Positions 1 through 10,090 are shown, counted from the first letter of the stretch. The stretch: 64,000 nt of DNA from Mucilaginibacter aquaedulcis (GCF_030409325.1 NZ_JAUFPR010000002.1:744001-808000), one strand, 5' to 3'. Translations and numbers: made by a program. Notes: generated from the sequence alone by a model not told the origin.

Positions 1-1065
1 GCCTTGATTTTTATGAACTTTTTTATCGGTTCCCCAGTATTCGCCGTTAACATCATTAAATACCGACGGTGCTATCATGGTATGATAAAAAGCAGTGTAA
101 AACTTTTTCATTTGTGACAATGAATCAGCCTTAATGGTGATCTTTTGAAGCTGGTTATTCCATGCTTTATCCGCATCTGCAACTATCTTATTAAAATCCC
201 ATCCCGGTATTTCGCTTTTGATATTCAGCATGGCATTGGCCGAGCTTACCGGTGATATACCTACTTTAGCATAAACAACTTCGCCCTTAGTAGTACTAAA
301 GCTGATAACACCTTTTACCTTACGGCCTTTTAACTCAGTGCCCGAAGCAGTGGCAGTACTATCATACACTGCAAAGGTTTTGATAGGTTTTGAAAATACA
401 GCGGTAAAGTAAATACGCTGATCAACTGCCCAGCCTTTTGAAAACCGGTAACCGCTCACGGTGTTTTTATCAACCTGGGTTATGTAGGTTTCCATCGGCC
501 TGTCCCAACCTATACCTTCTTGTAAGTCGATCACGATATGCGCATCATTTGATGCCGGGAAGATGTATTTGTGCATACCTACCCTGGTGCTTGAGGTAAG
601 CTCTACACCAATATCATAACGCTTTAACTTTACTTTATAATAACCAGGCCTTACCACCTCATCTTTATGACTAAATATTGAGGTATAACCACTTTGCAGA
701 TCTTTAATAGTACCTTTTGTTACTTTTACCGGCCCGGTGGTTGGCAAAAATGAAATATCGCCTAAATCGCCGATACCTGTACCGCTTAAATGCGTATGCT
801 GAAAACCCACAATGGTTGAATCAGATATATGATACCCCGAGCACCAATCCCAGCCTTGCGATATATTGGTTGGCCCTAACTGTACCGCACCAAACGGTAC
901 GCTGGCACCCACAAAAACGTGACCATGAAAGCCTGTACCAATATAGGGGTCGACATATTGGGTAAGGCTGCCCACTTTGGTAGTTGCAGCAGGTTTATGC
1001 GACTGACCAAACGAATTTAAATTAACGAGTGCCAGTAAACCGGCTAAACAAAGTTGCTTTTTCAT
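1..1065 (-). CDS. GH92 alpha-mannosidase, N-terminal part (truncated by window edge)
   Basis: I translated this from the ATG at 1063-1065 on the minus strand; the frame stays open for 355 codons to base 1, so the C-terminal part lies outside. A signal peptide (MKKQLCLAGLLALVNLNSFGQ-like) precedes the motifs DPYIGTG and GASVPFGAVQLGP, and further in come HKDEVVRPGYYKVKL and STRVGMHKY. These are characteristic of the N-terminal domain of GH92 exo-alpha-mannosidases, secreted calcium-dependent enzymes that trim alpha-1,2/1,3/1,6-mannose from high-mannose glycans. The catalytic acid and base lie in the missing part, so linkage cannot be judged. It is the last gene of a GH29-GH2-GH20-GH92 run, 103 bases after the GH20 gene. 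Family assignment is firm. Confidence 0.9.
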   Translation of the reverse strand, partial: MKKQLCLAGLLALVNLNSFGQSHKPAATTKVGSLTQYVDPYIGTGFHGHVFVGASVPFGAVQLGPTNISQGWDWCSGYHISDSTIVGFQHTHLSGTGIGDLGDISFLPTTGPVKVTKGTIKDLQSGYTSIFSHKDEVVRPGYYKVKLKRYDIGVELTSSTRVGMHKYIFPASNDAHIVIDLQEGIGWDRPMETYITQVDKNTVSGYRFSKGWAVDQRIYFTAVFSKPIKTFAVYDSTATASGTELKGRKVKGVISFSTTKGEVVYAKVGISPVSSANAMLNIKSEIPGWDFNKIVADADKAWNNQLQKITIKADSLSQMKKFYTAFYHTMIAPSVFNDVNGEYWGTDKKVHKNQG

Positions 1066-1168
1066 TTATTGTTTTATAGAATACAGTACTGAGGTTTACA
1101 ATTTCTTTTCAAACATACACATCAGTACTTAATTGTTATTAATAAACGTTCAATTCACAGCATATGAT

Positions 1169-3472
1169 TTAATTCTTAAACCATTCAGCTGGAATCTCTG
1201 CCGGAATCGAACCATTCAGGCTATATTTCAGTTTCAGCTTATAACCGCCGCCGCCTTCAATAAAATCAAGGTTAAACGGATGTACCCCTGCCTTCAAAGC
1301 CACCTGTCCGCTCCTTTCCTGGGCTGAGTGATTTCCATCATTATTTACTGTAATCGATGGGCCAATCTTCAGTACGCCACCATCATCACAGGTTAAATAA
1401 AAGCTGTAAATACCATCGGCAGGTACATCGATATACCCTTTGTAGGTGATGCCGAACGATGGCGCTTTCACCGTTTCAGGTACGGCAATAGCATTAGTGG
1501 TAAAGGTACTATCCACCTTAGCATCTTTCATTAAAGCAACTTGTTTAAAGGCAGCTTTGTAATAATTGCAAACCAAGCCCGGTTTTGGCGGAGCGATTTT
1601 TACCGTTCCAAGCATATTCTGTTTAGTATAGTTCAAATTATATACATCGCCGCGAGTACCTGCAGCAGTGAATGCAGCAACCCTAACCAGTTCCGATTTA
1701 CTGATCACCAAAGGTGATGGCAATTCCGACGATTTAGCATCCGGCAACGAGCCGTCAGTAGTATAACGGATAGTTAAGCTGGGCAGTGGATTAGTGATGC
1801 TTAGCCTGCCTTCGTCAACAAATACATACTCATTTAATAAATTGGGCAGGTCAGGCAGGCGGTAATTAATCTGCAGGGCTTCCATGCGTTTGTATTGCTG
1901 AATCAAGCGTTTCTGGTATGAATCATACTGTGCAGGCTGATTTGTCCACAGATTTTCTGCAAGGGCAGTCATCCTCGGCATATACATATAATCTGCACGT
2001 TTTTCAGAAGGGATCATTTCTGTCCAAATATTCGCTTGCGCACCAATGATAGATTTTGCCTCTTCCGTATTTAAAGCCTTGGGAACGGGATTAAAGTGAT
2101 ATACCCTGTCAATAGAGTATTGATCAGGCTGGTAATCAAAATATAATGGTTCGCCGGGCGTCATGATCACGGTGTTGCCGTTTTTAACCGCTTTTACCGG
2201 TGCGTCGGGTACCCATCCGCGCCAATACATCACAATAGCTGTAGGGCTAATACCTCCTTCAATTATCTCGTCCCAGCCAATCAGTTTACGACCTTTGGAG
2301 TTAAAGAATTTCTCCATACGGTTAATAAAATAGCTATGCAGGCCTGCCAAATCTTTAATTCCCTCGCGTGCCATCAAAGCCTTGCAATCGGCAGATTTTC
2401 CCCAATCGGTACGGTCAACTTCATCACCGCCAATGTGGATATATTTGGATGGAAAGATATCCATGATCTCGCTATAAACATTTTGAGCAAACTCATAAGT
2501 GGTTTCCAATCCCGGACAAATGGGCTTGGTGAATAATTTACCCCATGAATTTTCGCCGTTACAGGTTAAAAACGGATACGAGTTAATAGCGGCCATCATG
2601 TGGCCAGGCATATCAATTTCAGGGATAATATCAATGTGCCGGGCAGCGGCATAAGCTACAATGCCCTTCATTTCCTGCTGGGTATAAAAGCCGCCATACA
2701 AGGTTTTACCATTACGCTTAATGATATGCTCTTTATCAATTATAAAATCGGGATTATCCTTAGCCTTTTTCATACAAGCCGAATCCTGATTATTGAAAGT
2801 GCGCCATGCTCCTTCTTCTGTTAGTTTAGGGTATTTTTTTATTTCGATGCGCCAACCTTGATCATCCGTTAGATGCAAATGAAGTTTGTTCATTTTATAT
2901 AGCGCCATCCTGTCGATAAACTTTTTCAGATAACTTATCGAAAAAAAATGCCGCGAAACATCAAGATGCATACCACGCCAGGCGTAGGCAGGTTGGTCTT
3001 CAATAATTACGGCAGGCAATGTAAGAGTGCTGTTTGCTATACCTTTTTCAACCGAAACAGGCAGTAATTGCCTTACGGTTTCGATTGCGTGAAATACCCC
3101 AGCAGCATCTTTAGCAGTTATTGTAAGCTGCTGTGTGCTGATATTTAATTTATAAGCCTCAGGCGCGCTAATACTTGCGTCGTATACCAGTTTAATGACA
3201 TGAGGCTTTGCCGCTTTGGTTACCACCAAACGTTTGCCTAAACCTTTTAGCAAAAGGTTATTTAATTCAGCAGCTTCAGCACTAAACTCACTGGCAGCAA
3301 CGATGGTTGTTTTCGGGGTTATCACGAAGCTACCCTTACCCTCAGCCAACTGGCTCGGGTAAGGTATCAATGGAAATTTTGCGGTATCCTGCGCATAGGT
3401 GTTTGCCGTTGCGGCACACGTTAGCAAAAGAGCCAGTTTTATAACGTAATATTTTTTAGCAAAAGCCATCAT
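1169..3472 (-). CDS. GH20 beta-N-acetylhexosaminidase with C-terminal PA14-like domain
   Basis: This 767-residue secreted enzyme has a signal peptide (cleavage near TYAQ), a GH20 N-terminal alpha/beta domain (about 30-150), and a GH20 barrel (about 160-520). The catalytic Asp-Glu pair sits in IHIGGDEVDR at about residues 350-351. GH20 enzymes remove terminal beta-GlcNAc or GalNAc by substrate-assisted catalysis. After the barrel comes a chitobiase-like beta-sandwich (about 545-610) and then a PA14-like domain (about 630-765, GYIDVPADGIYSFYLTCDDG), a likely carbohydrate-binding module. It starts 6 bases after the GH2 stop, so the two are probably cotranscribed. The neighbours (fucosidase, beta-mannosidase, alpha-mannosidase) suggest action on N-glycan antennae or core GlcNAc. 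Confidence 0.93.
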   Translation of the reverse strand: MMAFAKKYYVIKLALLLTCAATANTYAQDTAKFPLIPYPSQLAEGKGSFVITPKTTIVAASEFSAEAAELNNLLLKGLGKRLVVTKAAKPHVIKLVYDASISAPEAYKLNISTQQLTITAKDAAGVFHAIETVRQLLPVSVEKGIANSTLTLPAVIIEDQPAYAWRGMHLDVSRHFFSISYLKKFIDRMALYKMNKLHLHLTDDQGWRIEIKKYPKLTEEGAWRTFNNQDSACMKKAKDNPDFIIDKEHIIKRNGKTLYGGFYTQQEMKGIVAYAAARHIDIIPEIDMPGHMMAAINSYPFLTCNGENSWGKLFTKPICPGLETTYEFAQNVYSEIMDIFPSKYIHIGGDEVDRTDWGKSADCKALMAREGIKDLAGLHSYFINRMEKFFNSKGRKLIGWDEIIEGGISPTAIVMYWRGWVPDAPVKAVKNGNTVIMTPGEPLYFDYQPDQYSIDRVYHFNPVPKALNTEEAKSIIGAQANIWTEMIPSEKRADYMYMPRMTALAENLWTNQPAQYDSYQKRLIQQYKRMEALQINYRLPDLPNLLNEYVFVDEGRLSITNPLPSLTIRYTTDGSLPDAKSSELPSPLVISKSELVRVAAFTAAGTRGDVYNLNYTKQNMLGTVKIAPPKPGLVCNYYKAAFKQVALMKDAKVDSTFTTNAIAVPETVKAPSFGITYKGYIDVPADGIYSFYLTCDDGGVLKIGPSITVNNDGNHSAQERSGQVALKAGVHPFNLDFIEGGGGYKLKLKYSLNGSIPAEIPAEWFKN

Positions 3473-3478
3473 AGGTAT

Positions 3479-6157
3479 TTATTTGTTTATCTGTATCAAT
3501 TTATCGCCGGTATTCCAGCCGTTCAGGGTTACCGCAAGGTTCTTTTTCATGGCATCTTTATATTCAATAATTACCTTTTTCTCCTGACCTGGTAACACGG
3601 TAACATAGTTATCACTGTAAAATGCTGGCAATACTCGCTGTTTGGTATCGACATCAACTAAGGATAGCCTGTTAAAAAACGCCAGCGGACCGTTACCCGT
3701 GTTTGCCAAAGTAACCTCAACCTTACCGTTATCCAGAGGTTTCGCAGTAGCATTCAAATTTCCTTTTGGCATTTTTTCCAAACCCGAATAATTACCGTTT
3801 TCATCGGCTATCCAATAAATATTTTCGCTTAGTGTCTTTTTATCCTTATCCAGTAGTTGCAGACAAAGGAATGCTCCTTTTTCTTTCGCCAGTTTATCCA
3901 TCTCCCTTTTCAGCGATAAATAGCGTTTGGTTGTGGTTGGTGTAACATCTGAAAACACTTGGGTAAGCACGGTTTCTTTGCCATCCATATCATAAGCTTT
4001 TGCTACCAGCATCATGTTAGTATGGCTTTTAAAGGTATTATTGGCAACCATCACCATACCTGTTGTTGGGTCATACATGATATGCAAAGGCTCGCTTCCG
4101 CTGTGTAAACCGTAGAGACACGCGTTTGGATCAAGATAGTAATCATACATTTGCCCCCGCATTGCCGTCCACGGGTTTTGTGTTTTCCAGATGATTGTGC
4201 CGGTATACCAATCCCACATGTGCGAGCTGAAACCTTCCATCAAGCCACGATATTGATCATAATTTACCAACTGGGCCTTGTTAGCAAAATCTTCTACATC
4301 TTTAGCCTTGCCATACTTGTCAATAAAACCATCATAGTCAATATATTTATGGTAATCCCAAACAGAATCAGTTTTGGTTTTCCCGGTGGCTGCATCATAT
4401 TCTGGCAATACCATGTTTTTAGCAGGTATAAATCTTTTTAACGATTCATAATCGCTTACCCCAACAGAACCAACTTCTGAGTTAAAAGGGTATGTTTTAT
4501 GTGCCCAAAAGGTTGATAACGGTTGTATCCCATAAGGTCCGTCGCCATTACCTCCCATTTCATTGCGCGACATTTCCTCAGAGTTTGAGTATGGAATAAA
4601 CCAGCGCGTGTTATCTAGCTTAGGCATTACAGTATCACGCAGGGTTTTCAGAATATCCTCAGGCGGGGTAATCTCGTTACCTCCGCACCAGATAGCCAAT
4701 GATGGGTAATTACGTATCAATTTAACCTGGTCTTCAATTGATTTAACATAAAGATCATGGTCATCAGGGTATTTGCGGCGGGTCCACTGATCCTCCAATT
4801 TCATCGGGTCAGTCCAGCGACCGTTACAATCACCTGAGCCCCACATATCCTGAAATACCAGCATACCATATTTGTCGCAAGCCTCATAAAACTCCGGGCG
4901 TTCAATCAGCGCGCCACCCCAAACCCTGATCAGGTTCAGGTTCATATCGTGATGGAAACGAACTTCGGCATCATAGCGGGCATCTGAAAAGCGCAACAGC
5001 TCGTCAGATATGATCCAGTTACTCCCTTTAATAAATATTTTTTGACCGTTAATGTTAATCTGCCTGCTTTCGGTACGTGCATTCCATTCCGTAGTAATCT
5101 GCCTTACTCCTACTTTTATGGTATTTTGATCCGAAACTTTATTCGCACTTGTTACAAATTGCAGGTTCATGGAGTATAGATGCTGCGCTCCGTAACCGTT
5201 AGGCCACCAAAGTTTAGGATTTTTGAGGGAAAGATCATTCAGTTGAATAGGTTCTGTCGAGTTCGGTTTAATGGTTACCTTTTTTGAAATCAAGTTGCCA
5301 TCAAGTGTATATTTCAGTTCGCCTGTGACAGAAACACCTGTGGCATTTTCCAATTCAGCAGATACCTGTATAACTGCCGGTTGCTGCGGACCGTCAGGTT
5401 GTCTTACGCTTGATACCAGGGTTACCACATGTGGATCTTTTATTCTTATGGCTCCCGTTTTTTCGATAGTTACCTTATCCCAGATACCAGTGTTACGATC
5501 TTTGATAGGCTGAATCCAGTCCCAACCGGCAGTGTATTGAATACCTACGTTTTTGGCAATGGTACCATCGCCACCCTGACCACCGTTTGGATTACCTACT
5601 GAATTTGGTGGATAAACAATAACGGCTACCCTATTATTACCATCCTTAGCCATCCATTTAGTAATGTTATATGATTGGCGTAAAAACATACCTGAATGTA
5701 GTTTTTCATTCAGTTTATGGCCATTTAAATAAATATCGCAGCTATAATTTACTCCCCTAAAGTTAAGGTAAACCTGGTTCCCACTTGCTGGTAAAGTTTC
5801 CTTAAAATCCTTGACAAACCAGTAGGTATAATAATCTCGACCCGTTTTGTATATATCCGGGATCTGCTCATTATTCATTCCATAGAATGGATCAGGCATT
5901 TTTTTATCAGCTATTAAGCTGGTTAAAACCGTTCCCGGAACAACGGCAGGCATCCATGCACTTGTACTATAATCGGTACGTGAAATCTTTGCACCTTTAT
6001 CCTTAACAGTAGCGATGGGTGCACACTTCCATCCGTTGTTTAGTTCATAACTTGTTTGCGCGCTTGCAGTAACGCTTTGAAAAACAAGAACACACAACGA
6101 TGCAAAGGTTGTTGAAATTTTAAAAACAGGCTTACCTGCAGGGGACATTTTTATCAT
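3479..6157 (-). CDS. GH2 family glycosidase, beta-mannosidase / mannosylglycoprotein endo-beta-mannosidase-like
   Basis: This 892-residue protein has an N-terminal signal sequence (ending near TASAQ), a GH2 jelly-roll sugar-binding domain (about 35-230, LNFRGVNYSCDIYLNGHKL), an immunoglobulin-like domain and a TIM barrel from about 360. The acid/base Glu is in WCGGNEITPP near residue 495, and the probable nucleophile is the Glu of SEVGSVG near residue 560. From memory, the GGNE and E-GSVG contexts resemble endo-beta-mannosidases and exo-beta-glucosaminidase-like GH2 proteins more than LacZ; exo-glucosaminidases usually carry an Asp in the acid/base motif, which argues for mannosidase activity. 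In an N-glycan operon it would cut the Man-beta-1,4-GlcNAc core bond. GH2 membership is certain; the substrate is inferred. Confidence 0.85.
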   Translation of the reverse strand: MIKMSPAGKPVFKISTTFASLCVLVFQSVTASAQTSYELNNGWKCAPIATVKDKGAKISRTDYSTSAWMPAVVPGTVLTSLIADKKMPDPFYGMNNEQIPDIYKTGRDYYTYWFVKDFKETLPASGNQVYLNFRGVNYSCDIYLNGHKLNEKLHSGMFLRQSYNITKWMAKDGNNRVAVIVYPPNSVGNPNGGQGGDGTIAKNVGIQYTAGWDWIQPIKDRNTGIWDKVTIEKTGAIRIKDPHVVTLVSSVRQPDGPQQPAVIQVSAELENATGVSVTGELKYTLDGNLISKKVTIKPNSTEPIQLNDLSLKNPKLWWPNGYGAQHLYSMNLQFVTSANKVSDQNTIKVGVRQITTEWNARTESRQININGQKIFIKGSNWIISDELLRFSDARYDAEVRFHHDMNLNLIRVWGGALIERPEFYEACDKYGMLVFQDMWGSGDCNGRWTDPMKLEDQWTRRKYPDDHDLYVKSIEDQVKLIRNYPSLAIWCGGNEITPPEDILKTLRDTVMPKLDNTRWFIPYSNSEEMSRNEMGGNGDGPYGIQPLSTFWAHKTYPFNSEVGSVGVSDYESLKRFIPAKNMVLPEYDAATGKTKTDSVWDYHKYIDYDGFIDKYGKAKDVEDFANKAQLVNYDQYRGLMEGFSSHMWDWYTGTIIWKTQNPWTAMRGQMYDYYLDPNACLYGLHSGSEPLHIMYDPTTGMVMVANNTFKSHTNMMLVAKAYDMDGKETVLTQVFSDVTPTTTKRYLSLKREMDKLAKEKGAFLCLQLLDKDKKTLSENIYWIADENGNYSGLEKMPKGNLNATAKPLDNGKVEVTLANTGNGPLAFFNRLSLVDVDTKQRVLPAFYSDNYVTVLPGQEKKVIIEYKDAMKKNLAVTLNGWNTGDKLIQINK

Positions 6158-6178
6158 TATTTATGAAGATGAGGATTT

Positions 6179-6186
6179 CAAAATTA
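6179..6186 (-). promoter_or_regulatory. Possible internal -7 element ahead of the GH2 gene
   Basis: Read on the minus strand this is TAATTTTG, matching the Bacteroidota -7 consensus TAnnTTTG. It sits in the 91-base gap between the GH29 and GH2 genes, about 20 bases before the GH2 start. No good TTTG at the expected -33 distance is present, so this may be chance. Confidence 0.3.
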
Positions 6187-6248
6187 AATATTGAAACAAG
6201 TTTGGCGCTATGCTTATTTAACTATTTTATGTGGTATTTTATCCGTCG

Positions 6249-7679
6249 TTAATATTCCAGCTTAAAACAGGCCACCTCATTTAAACCACTTTTTTGCTGC
6301 AAGTCTGTAGGTATTTTTATAACCACTTCATCATTTTGCTGTTTCCATTTAAGGCTTTGTTTGCTACCTAATAAAGTTATTTTTTTAGGCTTGGCTGCTT
6401 TAACTGTAATGGTTGATGGCAACATTACTTTTTCCTGCTCGCTGAGTACAAAGGCGTAAATTGCTTTGTTATTTTTTGCCTGCGTATAAAATACATTCCC
6501 GGTTGAGTAAGGTGCTACCGACTTAGAACCATAGATACCCTCACCATTGATTTTTATCCATTCACCTATGCCTTGTAAACGTTGATAAGCAACGGGATCC
6601 CAATCGCCATCAGGGCCTGGGCCAATGTTCATGAGCAGGTTACCTCCGCGTGAAACTATTTTTACAAGTAACTGTACAATTTGTTGTACGGATTTGTAAT
6701 GATCACCGGGAACGTAACTCCATGAATTACCCATTGTTATACAGCTTTCCCAGGGATGATCAAGCGGAACTTCAGGTACCTCCTGCTCGGGTGTAGTATA
6801 GTTTTCAAACTGACCGGATACGGTACGATCAACCACAATCAGACCGGGTTGTTTGTGGCGACCCATAGCGGCAATTTTAGGCATATCAATATCCTGGTCA
6901 AATTTAATACCGCGCTGCCAATCGATTGTGGTATCAACACTGCTTTTGGGGCGTACCCAGCCACCATCGAGCCACAAAATATCGACTTTGCCATAATCGG
7001 TCATTAATTCGCCAATCTGGTTATATGTAAAATCCTTGAACTTTTGCCAGCGTTCAGGATATTTTTTAGGATCATAATTAACGTTTCGATCTTTAGGTGG
7101 AAAATAAGGCCACCAGTAATTTTCTGAATGCCAGTCGGGCTTTGAGAAGTAGGCCCCAATCATAAAATTATCTTTCCGGAAAGCATTGAATATCTCCTTT
7201 GTTACGTTGCTCCTTGGGTTACTTGAAAACGGTGTTTTTGTGCTGGTAATCTTGTAATCAGTTTCCTTGGTATCAAACATGCAAAAACCATCGTGGTGCT
7301 TTGTTGTAAATATCACGTATTTCATACCGGCATCTTTTGCCGCCTTCACCCATTTTTCGGGATTGAACTTTACAGGATTAAAAGTAGTTTGCAGGTTTTC
7401 GTAGGCTGCTTTGTAACCATTATAAGTAGCACCGTACGGGCCTTTACGTTGTGTCCACCCTTCATCCTCAGGGCAAATACTCCAGCTTTCCACAACACCC
7501 CACTGGCTATATGTTCCCCAATGCATAAACAGGCCAAACTTCAGATCCTGCCAGTCGGTTAGCTTTTTTTCAACCAATGGATCGTTGGGTTGCATATATT
7601 GCTTGGAAACGTTGTGTTTTTGCGCCATGGAAGCAATACTGCAAGCGCTTAAGATGAATAACGTAAAGATTTTTTTCAT
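6249..7679 (-). CDS. GH29 alpha-L-fucosidase
   Basis: This 476-residue secreted enzyme begins with a clear signal peptide (MKKIFTLFILSACSIASMAQ). The GH29 barrel shows WQDLKFGLFMHWGTYSQWG near the start, AKDAGMKYVIFTTKHHDGFCMFD at about 115-137, and the nucleophile Asp in VDILWLDGGWV near residue 238. The motif RGGNLLMNIGPGPDG is typical of the family, and a short beta-sandwich ends the protein. GH29 enzymes release alpha-L-fucose from glycoconjugates by a retaining mechanism. It is the first gene of the minus-strand glycosidase run and is divergent from the GH3 gene, with about 230 bases between the start codons. Family certain; linkage preference (core alpha-1,6 or antennal) not visible. 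Confidence 0.95.
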   Translation of the reverse strand: MKKIFTLFILSACSIASMAQKHNVSKQYMQPNDPLVEKKLTDWQDLKFGLFMHWGTYSQWGVVESWSICPEDEGWTQRKGPYGATYNGYKAAYENLQTTFNPVKFNPEKWVKAAKDAGMKYVIFTTKHHDGFCMFDTKETDYKITSTKTPFSSNPRSNVTKEIFNAFRKDNFMIGAYFSKPDWHSENYWWPYFPPKDRNVNYDPKKYPERWQKFKDFTYNQIGELMTDYGKVDILWLDGGWVRPKSSVDTTIDWQRGIKFDQDIDMPKIAAMGRHKQPGLIVVDRTVSGQFENYTTPEQEVPEVPLDHPWESCITMGNSWSYVPGDHYKSVQQIVQLLVKIVSRGGNLLMNIGPGPDGDWDPVAYQRLQGIGEWIKINGEGIYGSKSVAPYSTGNVFYTQAKNNKAIYAFVLSEQEKVMLPSTITVKAAKPKKITLLGSKQSLKWKQQNDEVVIKIPTDLQQKSGLNEVACFKLEY

Positions 7680-7874
7680 TGAGTATCTGAATTTATATGA
7701 TGAACAATTATTTAAAGTATAGCGTTAATAAACTTTTTAAAATATTTTAATAAATATCGAAACTTAATTGAAAAAATTTCAAATCCGAAATTAATATTTT
7801 ATTATTGTTACAACAAACCTGATTGATCAGTAAAATTCCTTTTCAAATAATTACGCTATAAAGTTAATACGGAT

Positions 7875-7882
7875 TACATTTG
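7875..7882 (+). promoter_or_regulatory. Bacteroidota -7 promoter element for the GH3 gene
   Basis: TACATTTG matches TAnnTTTG and lies 27 bases before the ATG at 7910. A transcript starting about 7 bases downstream would have a leader of roughly 20 bases. No strong TTTG occurs at the -33 distance, so support is partial. Confidence 0.45.
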
Positions 7883-7909
7883 CATCAATTTAAAAGAAAC
7901 AATAAAACT

Positions 7910-10090
7910 ATGACTTCAACCATTACAAAAGTCACGCGGCTATCGGTAGCTGTTATTGCCCTCCTGTTTACTGGCGGTACTTCACAAGCACAACAAACTC
8001 CTTTTTACAAAGATGCTTCGCAATCGATTGAAACAAGAGTTAATGATCTTTTATCAAAACTAACCCTCGAAGAAAAAATCTCACTACTGGGCTACCAAAG
8101 CAAGGCTATTCCACGTTTAGGTATCCCGGCTTATAACTGGTGGAATGAGGCTTTGCATGGCGTAGCCCGTGCAGGCGAAGCCACTATATTCCCGCAAGCC
8201 ATTGGTATGTCGGCGACCTTTAATGACGATCTTTTAAAACAGGTTTCCACCGTTATTTCAACAGAAGCCCGTGCCAAGTATAATCTGGCCATAGGGCAAG
8301 ACAGGCACTTGCAATATATGGGCCTTACCTTCTGGACACCTAACATCAATATTTTCCGCGACCCTCGCTGGGGCCGTGGACAAGAAACTTACGGTGAGGA
8401 TCCATTTTTAACCGGACGTATGGGGTCGGCCTTTGTAAAGGGTCTACAGGGAAATGATCCTAAGTATCTGAAAGCCTCGGCAACTGCTAAACACTTTGCC
8501 GTACACAGCGGCCCTGAAGCAGAGCGCGATCATTTTGATGCAATTGTAGATGAAAAAGATCTGCGCGAAACTTACCTTTATGCCTTTCATGAATTGGTAA
8601 GCTCCGGCGTTGAATCGGTAATGAGCGCTTATAACAGGGTAAATGGTGTACCAAACTCTATTAATAAAGTATTGCTTACTGATATTTTAAGAAAAGAGTG
8701 GGGATTTAAGGGCCATGTAGTAACTGATTGCGGTGCGCTTGACGATGTTTTTCTTCGTCATAAAACCTTACCTACAGCTGTTGAAACTGCCGCGGCGGCC
8801 TTAAAAGCAGGTGTTAATTTAGATTGCTCAACCGTGCTGCAAAAAGATGGTTTAAAAGCCATCGAACAAAAGCTATTGACAGAAAAAGATATTGACTTCT
8901 CTTTGATTGCTATTTTACGCACGGAGTTTAAACTTGGCTTTTATGATGATCCGGCACAGAACCCTTATCATGGCTATGGAGCGGATAGTGTTCATAATGT
9001 TCAGCACCTTGCATTGGCCCGAAAAGTAGCCCAGCAAAGCATGGTGCTGCTTAAAAACGATAAAGACATTTTACCTTTGAACAAAGCGAATGTATCAAGC
9101 ATTATGGTGGTTGGCCCTAATGCAGCATCTTTAGATGCTATGGTGGCTAATTACCACGGTACCAGCAGCAAAGTGGTAAATTTTGTTGAAGGTATTACCG
9201 GAGCTGTAAGTAAATCTACCCGTGTGGAGTATGACCTGGGTTGTGATTATAAGGATACTACCCACTTTGGCGGTATCTGGGCAGCCGGCTCTGCCGATGT
9301 AACTATTGTGGTGATTGGTTTATCGCCGGTACTGGAAGGTGAAGCAGGTGATGCCTTTTTATCAGAAAGTGGCGGCGACAGGAAAAACCTGAGCCTGCCA
9401 GCCAGCGAGATCGCATTTATAAAAGCCTTACGTAAAGGCATTAAAACTAAACCTATCATTGCAGTAATTACAGCTGGCTCTGATGTTGATGTATCAAGTA
9501 TAGAACCTTATGTTGATGCTATTATATATGCTTGGTACCCTGGTGAACAGGGCGGTAACGCCCTTGCTGATGTGGTATTCGGAGATGTTTCTCCATCGGG
9601 TCACTTACCGCTTACGTTTTATAAGGATATGAGCAACCTGCCCGATTACCAGAATTATGCGATGAAGGGCCGTACCTATCGTTATTTTGATGGCCCGGTA
9701 CAGTATCCGTTCGGTTTTGGTTTAAGTTATACCTCATTTGCTTACACATTGAACAGCAAGCCGAAAGCATCATACAAAAAAACCGACACGTTAACTGTTG
9801 CGGTTAATGTAAAAAATACCGGCAAAATGAATGGAGATGAAGTTGTACAGGCCTATATCGAATATCCGAAGGTTGACAGAATGCCGATTAAAGAGTTAAA
9901 AGGTTTTAAACACGTTAGCGTAGCAAAGGATCAGGATTCAACTGTTACCATTAAAATCCCGGTTCAGGATCTGCAAAAATGGGACTTGGTTACTCATAAA
10001 TGGAAACTTTACCCTGGCAAGTATAAATTGGTGATGGGCAGCAGCTCCGCCGATGAAAAAGCCAGCGTTAATTTTACCGTGGCGAAGTAA
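7910..10090 (+). CDS. GH3 beta-xylosidase / beta-glucosidase
   Basis: I choose the ATG at 7910 (726 residues) rather than the upstream in-frame TTG at 7880, because the signal peptide (MTSTITKVTRLSVAVIALLF...SQAQQ) begins there. The GH3 barrel contains RIPAYNWWNEALHGVAR-like residues and RDPRWGRGQETYGEDP, and the nucleophile Asp is in VVTDCGALDD at about residue 273. The C-terminal alpha/beta sandwich (GEAGDAFLSESGGDR) and a fibronectin-III-like domain (VNVKNTGKMNGDEVVQAYI) follow. The TDCGA context and NWWNEALHGVAR are usual in GH3 beta-xylosidases and some beta-glucosidases. It is divergent from the GH29 operon and need not share its substrate. A strong bidirectional terminator follows it. 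Confidence 0.92.
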   Translation: MTSTITKVTRLSVAVIALLFTGGTSQAQQTPFYKDASQSIETRVNDLLSKLTLEEKISLLGYQSKAIPRLGIPAYNWWNEALHGVARAGEATIFPQAIGMSATFNDDLLKQVSTVISTEARAKYNLAIGQDRHLQYMGLTFWTPNINIFRDPRWGRGQETYGEDPFLTGRMGSAFVKGLQGNDPKYLKASATAKHFAVHSGPEAERDHFDAIVDEKDLRETYLYAFHELVSSGVESVMSAYNRVNGVPNSINKVLLTDILRKEWGFKGHVVTDCGALDDVFLRHKTLPTAVETAAAALKAGVNLDCSTVLQKDGLKAIEQKLLTEKDIDFSLIAILRTEFKLGFYDDPAQNPYHGYGADSVHNVQHLALARKVAQQSMVLLKNDKDILPLNKANVSSIMVVGPNAASLDAMVANYHGTSSKVVNFVEGITGAVSKSTRVEYDLGCDYKDTTHFGGIWAAGSADVTIVVIGLSPVLEGEAGDAFLSESGGDRKNLSLPASEIAFIKALRKGIKTKPIIAVITAGSDVDVSSIEPYVDAIIYAWYPGEQGGNALADVVFGDVSPSGHLPLTFYKDMSNLPDYQNYAMKGRTYRYFDGPVQYPFGFGLSYTSFAYTLNSKPKASYKKTDTLTVAVNVKNTGKMNGDEVVQAYIEYPKVDRMPIKELKGFKHVSVAKDQDSTVTIKIPVQDLQKWDLVTHKWKLYPGKYKLVMGSSSADEKASVNFTVAK

